DNA of 64,000 nucleotides from Siphonodentalium dalli (lineage: Eukaryota > Mollusca > Scaphopoda > Gadilida > Siphonodentaliidae). Of the stretch, positions 57,027 to 64,000 are shown in pieces. Position 1 is the first letter of the stretch, and the number at the start of each line of letters is the position of its first letter. The notes below the pieces were generated by a model that was not told the origin of the DNA, did not search any database, and saw only the letters and a list, made by a program, of their open reading frames with translations. The DNA lies in NCBI GenBank assembly GCA_032622095.1, contig CP136067.1, positions 75,914,705 to 75,978,704 on the forward strand, given 5' to 3'. The translations under genes and the position numbers were made by a program.

Positions 57027-57958
57027 AGCCGGGCGCACACGTCGCAACAGTGTTGTATGCGTCATACAACATTGTTGTAAGCGTCTGCACACGCTACAAC
57101 AAAATGACACAAAAAATGTTATGCAACAATGTGGTGACTAACCGCACACGGCGAATTTGTTGTACAACAAGTCACGTGATAAAACGTCATCAAGTCACGT
57201 GTTTGCTGCATAATAATTTCAGCTCTGGGTTCCCCCCCCCCCCCCCCCCCAAGTTGATAGATGCGGAAAGCATGCATCAGGCTCGATTTTTCCAGGAATC
57301 TCTACCCTGGGCCTGGCTAACGCCCGTTATATATATATATATATACACTGAACCGATTTTGACCAATTTAGTACTTTTTCATAGGATAGGTTATATGGAG
57401 TTATCATTGAACCTCCAGACCATATATAATTTGGTTATTTTGTACCTCCTGTGTTATTGGGGAGGGGATATCAGGAGTTATTATTATACCTCCTTTATTA
57501 AATTATATGGAGTTATATATCAGTAAAACTCCATGGTGGGTGAGGGCATAATATAGCATACAGTACGCCAAACATGGACCTTGTTTTTTTTTATTTGGAC
57601 ATAGTTACTCTTACAAGTGTTTATAACTAAATCTCATGTCCTTTCATTATTAATGGGAATTTTGGAAGGAGCGTGTAAGTCTTGGACCTTGATTTGGAAC
57701 CTTCGTTCATATTAACTTTTTTTTAAATCAGCGCAGGCTTCGACCAATGATACATGACCAAGCGGAACAGGTTATTAGGTTCAAAATATGATGTAATTGT
57801 ATTTACCAGCCGCTTGAGCGATAGCCAACTCCTGTGTTGAATATATTGTTATTTTCAGTTCTATGTCTTGGTGAATTAACTTCCTGTCCAAGGGAATGAC
57901 ACACCCACATTTTGAAAATTGTACAGGTCTGGGTGAATCAACAATAAGCTGGATCAAT

Positions 57959-58191
57959 GAGTCGTGGCGATATTGGATCATCTAGCTCGGACCGATGGTT
58001 TCAGAGATTCATCCAACTCCGGTTGTGTGGCTCTATATAGGGCTCAGATCAACATTCTTGAGCAGCATTTCCATATGTGGAAGTCATAAATAATTCATGA
58101 CTTCCACACAGAGAATACCACTCCAGAACCCCCGACCCATAGTACCAAAACCACGGAACCGGGCATGGTAGTTCCAATATGGACATGACTC
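57959..58191. mobile_element. Palindromic MITE, copy 2 (partner 13456-13692)
   Basis: GAGTCGTGGCGATATTGGAT on the left is inverted to CCAATATGGACATGACTC on the right. CCACGGAACCGGGC and TGACTTCCACA/GTGGAAGTCA inner arms follow the plan of copy 1. Confidence 0.7.
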
Positions 58192-58340
58192 GCTTGAGTC
58201 AGAGACAGCCAGACAGGGCATATTGACCGACAATAGCCCGATCGGGCAATAATCGACTGATGGATCTTTCATCTTTGCATAACAGATGTTTCGCTCTGTA
58301 AAATATTTTTTAATGTTATTTCTCAATTGGTATAATTTAA

Positions 58341-58809
58341 AGGTACTCAACCCGTAAAGAGGGTCCCCATCTCAACAGATTCCAACAACAACAATCCGAT
58401 CAGAGGGTCCTATATTACTATTTCTTTGGCTTTGGGGGTAAAAAATATTTGATTCGAGTCGAGGAACCCATCAAACAAAGCTCAGAGTTATTAGATATTG
58501 ATTTTTCAAATTTGTTATGTTCTCGAGATGAGTACTAATAACTGCCGTAATCTGCTCTGGATGTGTACTCCAAATCTATTCAAACAGACAAGGATGAATA
58601 ACTCTAAAATCAAGTGGTAATTTTAACGCAATTTTGACTGAGTTCTGGGCCAGATAGTATTCCCGATAATGAAAAATAATAGATTTCTAAAATCGATATC
58701 TAACAAATCTGAGCTTTGGTGGGTGACTTCCTCGACTCGAATCAAATATTTTTGACCGCCGAAGCCATTGAAATAGTAATTGAGAGGAGTTTTAACGGGT
58801 TGAGTACCT
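58341..58809. mobile_element. TTAA-flanked MITE, copy 2
   Basis: AGGTACTCAACCCGT and ACGGGTTGAGTACCT termini, TTAA at 58337-58340 and 58810-58813. Here the inverted arms are long: the GATTCGAGTCGAGGAA and AGCTCAGA blocks recur inverted at 58700-58770. Confidence 0.9.
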
Positions 58810-58813
58810 TTAA

Positions 58814-59290
58814 CTATAAATTTTCACGGTAAACATCCATCAATTCTACGTGTAAATAGGAACCAGCAAATAATTTATAGTCAAGTTTGGCTATTAATTT
58901 TATAGATCAATCGCTGAATCAGTGCCGGTGGTTCAATCAGTTTTAATTTTCAGACCTGTACAAGCTGTATATAGACAGTGTAGTTTGGACAAATTACAAT
59001 ATTGTCAAGACATGGGAAGTGGAACACCATTGGATAGAAATGTATTCACCAAGACCTATATTATGCAGTAGTCAGTGCAGTACTGGAGAACTGAACTGAA
59101 GACAGTGAAGTGTCAGGAGAATCATTTTCACTCTCAGAATGCCATGTGCTGGTGAATAAAATCAAATCACATTTCAAACCCAGGAACCACTCCGCTCGGT
59201 CAAACTATATCGTTTCTCAATGTCTGCGCCTATTTTGTTCGAAAGCATGCTTCAGTTTTCAATGTTAGTTCAAAATATCGACTGTAATTA
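58814..59290. other. No gene recognised
   Basis: AT-rich, no features seen. Confidence 0.5.
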
Positions 59291-59749
59291 ATATCGAGGT
59301 GGGAGCCGCCATGTTTCTCGTCACCTTCAGATTTGACGCTGTACGTCATAGACTAAAAATAGAACGCTGTCCATCCATTGGCTGCAACAAGCAACAAAAT
59401 CAAAATAATTTGATCATTCCCAACAATGTTGCACAACAAAAAATTGTTGCGTGCAACAAAAAACACGCGGTACCGCACACGTCGCAACAATGTTGTACAA
59501 CAATGTTGTGCAACATTGTTGCGACGTGTGCGGCCGGCTTACTAAGTAATTGTCTGTTGTTCAATGCCCGAATGTTAGTTCGTTTATTTCTTGGTAAGAC
59601 AACCCAAGCGCAGTGTATTATGCAATTAAGAACCATCAAAAGAAAGTAGGGCCTGTATCGTATAAACTGACGTAGCCAGAGTAGAGATTCGTCGCATGAT
59701 CTAGTCGTATTAATATATTTTACATGTGGATTGTCAATTTCCCGCGACC

Positions 59750-59870
59750 ACCGCGAAAATGACAACTTTGGAAAAAATAACTTTAACAGCATCCGTTTTC
59801 CCTAACAGCGAGCAATTCAGCAGGACCAACCAGCATCATAAAACATTAGCAGGACCAGGCGTGATATTTT
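59750..59870 (+). repeat. Dispersed repeat, copy 2 (partner 27540-27670)
   Basis: Same order of GAAAATGACAACTT, AAAAAATAAC, CAGGACCAACCAGCAT and GACCAGGCGTG blocks, direct orientation. Confidence 0.7.
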
Positions 59871-59879
59871 CTCCATGTT

Positions 59880-60717
59880 TTATTCCAATATAGTGTTGTT
59901 ACCAATTTCTTCTACAGGTTGAGCTCACCATGACAAGACTATAATAATAATGGTGCATGCATGATTGTGAGGAGCCCGAAGATGACCGAGAGAAAACCTT
60001 GAAAAATATGATGATGAGGCGGACCAGTTATTCATGGAATATTTATTCGTGATATTAAAAGAAACACAACTCAAAAGCGTATCTCTTTCATCCCCATGCA
60101 CCATTGATACGGGCTTGTAAACACGGTTTAATTAATTTCTGATATATGTGATTCGTTACCAATAGCAAAATGTCAATAACGTTTAAAAACGAAATGTTTT
60201 TGGTGCCCATGCAGCTGAATTTCGACCGTATTTTTAAGAAACGATTCATATTCTCTATCGAGCCATCGGCGGCATAATTCGTCGAAAACAACATTAGACG
60301 AGTAGTCCGTGCATGGGCCAAGCCAGATATTTTTCGAGTTGGCTGCACCCCCCCCCTCCCCCCCCCCACTCCAACAAAGGTTTTTATATATCAAATTAAA
60401 GGTCATCATTTGGCGCATAAGATTTTGATTGTTGCCCGTTTCAGAAAGTGTCCCAAAATAGATATTTCAGGGAAGACAACTCTTACCCCTAAAATGAAAT
60501 GAAAATTTTCTCGAGTACAAGTGTCAGGGCATAAACAAATTATTGCGGTTATAAACTGCACAATATATCGTTTTCATTATTAAGAAATGATCATAAAATG
60601 ACACGAGATAAAAAAAACAAGACAGTCAATGACTGTGGGTCGCTCACCAGACTGCAAGGACTGAGAAGACAGGGACTCTGAAGACTACAAGAGTCAGTAC
60701 TTGACAGAATCACTTAA
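59880..60717. other. No gene recognised
   Basis: The overlapping minus frames at 60088-60418 span a C/G-rich run and show no family features. Confidence 0.45.
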
Positions 60718-62284
60718 CCCTTTGAACCCGACTGGCCGCAAAAGCGGCCAGCCAGAAAACGTTCATACACCCGACTGGCCGCAAAAGCGGCCAGCAGCGT
60801 TCAGTGACATCATAAACCTATGTAGCATGTGTATACATGTTATAACCATTGGTATATCCACTTATATATATGTAAATGATCCCAAGGAACTTCAGCAGTG
60901 CCATGGGTGCTTGTGTATGAGTTTGTTGCCGACTAGTTGGGGTAGAAAAACATGCGCATGCGCACAATTCAACAAACGTACATTATTTGAAGCGATTCGG
61001 GTAAAGCTCTACATTGTTGCGCGGTTCGCAGGATTGTAGAAAGACACCATTTCGATCACTCTTTTTGGTTTAAATTAGTATTGCATACACAATCAGTATT
61101 CTGTCATATGTGAGGAAGGCGCACGCAGTTTCTTATTTGAGTCGATTTGTTTCGCGCATGCGCATAGGATAAAATGATAAATGTATGGATTTTTGTGAAA
61201 TGATACAATCACATCAAGGATCTCCATAATACATAAATTTTCGTTATACAGCCGCACGTTTTGACATTGCACCAGAGTAGTACTGTGGAAATGGGTTGCA
61301 TGGTCACAATATTATCTAGTTCGATCTACTTGCGGGTGTACATTACAAACACGTGGTCAAATCGTGCATTATTGAGCAATTATGTAAAGTTTAAGACCCG
61401 TGGCACCATTTGAACATGACCATCACCGTGCCATATAGGCGATGTCTAAAACGTGACGTAATGCCATTGAATGCACAGGGAATTGGTGTCATTCGATCAC
61501 TTGGGCTATATGCTTAGCAATCATTGATACCGTTAAATACAAACTACATGTAGGTTCAATCTTCTGACCTGATGTATCTCCAGTTTCACAATAGGGTATT
61601 GACTGCATAGAAAATGCTGTTTCTTAGCGCGGAATTATACGACGCTATAAGCTATAATTGCATTATACTTTCAGTTCCGGATAGTTGCTTAGAAACTGTT
61701 ACCAGGGAGTGATCGTGTGGCAAAGTATACCGTTCTAAAAAAATACACAGTGGCCCATGGGAACATACCTGTAAAATTTCAGACCTGTAGCACCATTTGA
61801 ACATAACCATCAGCATGTGCATTCCAAGAATGTCTAAATTGGGGCATAATACAATTGGACTCACATGGCAATAGTGTCATTCGATCATTTGGGGTATTTG
61901 CTTAGCAACAGTTGCTACCCTTAGATACAAGTTAGGATCAGACTAATGGCCAGATATATCTCAATTTTCACAATAGGGTGTTGACTGCATCAAAAACGCC
62001 ATTTCCTTGGGCTGAATTACGACCGTAAAAGCTATAATTGTATTTTACTTTCAATATCAGGTAGAAGCCTAGCAACCGTTACCAGGGAGTGACCGCGTGG
62101 CAATGTAACCAGATCGTAAAATAATCAGTGGTCCATGGGGAACATACATCTAAAGTTTCAGAAAAGTGACACCACTTGAACATAAACAACACCATACATC
62201 TAAACACTGGCCACAATATAAAAGATACCACTGGGAGCCCAGGGTCAGGGTGTCGATCGTTGTGGGGAGCCAGGGTTCAAAGGG
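60718..62284. mobile_element. piggyBac-type non-autonomous element
   Basis: TTAA|CCCTTTGAACCC on the left and GGGTTCAAAGGG|TTAA on the right: perfect 12-bp inverted ends with a TTAA target at both sides (60714-60717, 62285-62288). Two subterminal hairpins CTGGCCGCAAAAGCGGCCAG lie at about 60731-60750 and 60774-60793. The interior is a ~385-bp tandem repeat (61390, 61780 and partial at 62165), marked by CACCATTTGAACAT. CCCTTT ends with TTAA are typical of piggyBac. No transposase is seen. Confidence 0.8.
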
Positions 62285-62559
62285 TTAAGTTCTAAACATG
62301 GACATAGCTGGATGTTCTCAAATGAGCAGGGTTCTTCGCCTTGAAATTTCTAATTGCACATCACTGACAAATTTCCAACCTCTTACCTTTTAAAGAGGAC
62401 AACCATACCACAGTACTAAGTTCACAAAAATCACTTTGTACATTCCTCTTAGGTTGAATTTTACGACTGGTACCAGCTGTACTTCAAGCTTTCAAACGTT
62501 TGATAATTACCAACCTGACACCCCCATAAAGTTCAAATATGTGGCCAATTCGGTCCAAC

Positions 62560-62770
62560 AGTTTAACCTGAAGTAGAAACATATGGACTGATGGTTTAAA
62601 AACATACATGTTAGAAAATCAAACCAAACTACGAGAACAGTTCTAACTTATTTTTGGTGTGAACATCTAATCTACAACTAATTTAGTATCGGGCATGAAA
62701 TTTTTAACTTTTGATCAAAATAGGGGGTCAAATCTCCACCCCTCTATACTCCCTCCCCATTGCCTCAAAC
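62560..62770 (+). repeat. Dispersed repeat copy (partner 6590-6850)
   Basis: Same ordered blocks as at 6590-6850, including GAGAACAGTT, TTTTTGGTGTGAAC and AACTTTTGATCAAAATAG. Confidence 0.55.
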
Positions 62771-62919
62771 ATTGCCCGCACCCAGGCTGTCTAGAAAGCA
62801 ATATTATTATACCAGTACCCGCAAACAGCATAGAGGAGAGTTAAATCTCTTATATCTGCCCCTATTAGAACAAATGTGAATCCTCATCTATGAGATCCAT
62901 TCATCTAGTAATATCAATA

Positions 62920-64000
62920 TACCCCCCAATTTTCTTTGAAAAATCAGGGTATGATTTCACCTGGATAAGTGCTGGTTAAGAAACTAATATTGGAACAGCC
63001 GAGTCTGTATTTAGTGTCTGACCTTTGCAGGTGAATTTAATGACAATATTCCGCAAGGTGGACTAACATCACCGAATTCACCCTCTGGGGACCTCATTTC
63101 CTAAAAAATTCCTAAAATCGGAACCCCAGTCACCCAAGGCCCCTCCATACCAAATATAAGCTATACAGGCCTAATGGTTCTTGAGAAAAAACTGTTTTAA
63201 GACTTACTATGGAGGGAAAGAGTTATGGCCCTGGATTGGCACCTACATGAATTTGATGTGATGAACTTAATTGAACAAATCTAGACACCTAGGGAACATG
63301 CACACTGAACTATATAAACACATTCCGTCTTTAATATGGAGAAGAAATCAATTGTTGATAGATGGATGGATAGACATCTCAACAGGCAGACAGATAGAAG
63401 ACAAATTTAATCCAATATATACCCCCCCCCCCCATTTTTCTTTGAATATTAGTCGTATGATTTCATCTGGATAAGTGGTGATTAAAAAAATAATATGAAA
63501 TGGCCAAACCTGAATTTAGTATGTCTGACATTTGCAGAATTAGGTCCCAAAAATGTGGATTTAATGACAATATTCTGTAAGGCAGGCTAGCATCACCAAA
63601 TTCATCCCCAATCTGATTAGGCCTCAATGGCCAATAAAACCAAGTCCTACAGTTGAAGTTGGTGATACACACCCATTGAGCACCTCAATTATGCATTTTA
63701 TCTTCTGCAAATTAGGAGGACATTGAAACTGAACAGGTGGAAAAAAGTGACTAAATCAATGAAGTCCTACAGTTGAAGTTGGTGATACACACCCATTGAG
63801 CACCTCAATTATGCATTTTATCTTCTGCAAATTAGGGGGACATTGAAACTGAACAGGTGGAAAAGTGACTAAATCAAACTGTCAATTTGATACTTAGGAT
63901 ACTTCCCAGAAGATGAGGACTAAGCAGAATTAGGTCCCTGGCGGGTGTATTTGGTGATGCTAGCATGCTGTATGGGGTAGCAATACTAAATTCACCATCT
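62920..64000 (+). repeat. Satellite-like array, ~490-bp unit, with a nested 121-bp duplication
   Basis: ATATACCCCCC, TGATTTCAYCTGGATAAGTG, TTTAATGACAATATTC and AGCATCACCAAATTCA recur near 62930-63090 and 63420-63610, with a third start near 63925. Inside, 63642-63762 and 63763-63881 are near-identical tandem copies beginning AAGTCCTACAGTTGAAGTTG, the youngest duplication in the window. The array runs off the edge. Confidence 0.75.

Larger units (their letters stand above)
57027..59539. mobile_element. Pair of inverted GCCGG-type MITE ends, 2.5 kb apart
   Basis: AGCCGGGCGCACACGTCGCA at 57027 is inverted at 59520-59539. Both ends are followed inward by repeated CAACAATGTTG motifs. The right end itself forms a 23-bp-arm hairpin (59473-59495 with 59511-59533). 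The pair could bound one 2.5-kb element or be two separate MITEs; no clear target duplication decides this. A TA dinucleotide run and a poly-C run lie at 57228-57345. Confidence 0.55.

Noticed and set aside
1-64000. tRNA, rRNA or snRNA genes
   Set aside because: No cloverleaf with A/B boxes, rRNA core or snRNA signature was recognised by eye; a tRNAscan or Infernal run would be needed to exclude short ones.

Overview
The window looks like a eukaryotic, probably marine-invertebrate (lophotrochozoan-like) nuclear genome segment. It is AT-rich, has no operon structure or bacterial gene density, has exon-like blocks bounded by AG/GTAAG splice signals, and is packed with animal transposons: LINEs with an ORF1 esterase and an ORF2 endonuclease, a Penelope-like element with a GIY-YIG domain, Helitrons with minisatellite cores, TTAA elements and many fold-back MITEs. 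The species cannot be named from the sequence. Homologies were judged by eye; no identity percentages or database searches were run.

Layout. 0-2.6 kb: a decayed LINE with an SGNH-esterase ORF1 and an ORF2 endonuclease fused in frame to an 800-bp Asp-codon tract, then a second Asp-codon tract. 3.25-5.26 kb: a head-to-tail array of four Helitrons. 5.3-14 kb: degenerate tandem repeats, fold-back elements, a near-perfect 65-bp-arm hairpin and a duplicated small secreted-like ORF. 15.2-38.7 kb (+): the only plausible host gene, seen as three exon candidates (15197-15898, 18638-18719, 38503-38670) separated by transposon-filled introns. Between the exons lie two LINE ORF2 fragments, five copies of a gag/ORF1-like gene (20.3-24.7 kb), a 4-kb element with 1-kb inverted repeats around a broken C2H2 zinc-finger exon (28.2-32.2 kb), and a segment bounded by inverted 16-bp minisatellites that holds a second Helitron array (33-38.1 kb).

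40.9-52.9 kb is a nested structure: a large inverted repeat carrying two opposite-strand copies of a decayed mobile gene (EAD..R / DTD motifs, Cys-rich C-terminus). Its right arm is interrupted by a 0.4-kb Helitron-like element and by a Penelope-like element with a 12-bp target duplication. The Penelope element is itself split by a 5.5-kb element with long inverted ends, which carries an array of zinc-finger units that have all lost a Cys and a His ligand. The uninterrupted left arm serves as an empty-site control.

53.5-64 kb: a third Helitron pair, two TTAA-flanked MITEs, other fold-back elements, a piggyBac-type non-autonomous element (60.7-62.3 kb) and satellite-like repeats at the edge.

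The main lines of interest are the directly abutting, mixed-family Helitron arrays (including an A/B chimera), the regulatory-like motifs these Helitrons carry (GCGCATGCGC dyads in family A, TCAAGGTCA half-sites in family B), the datable nesting at 41-53 kb, and the ligand-less zinc-finger array.
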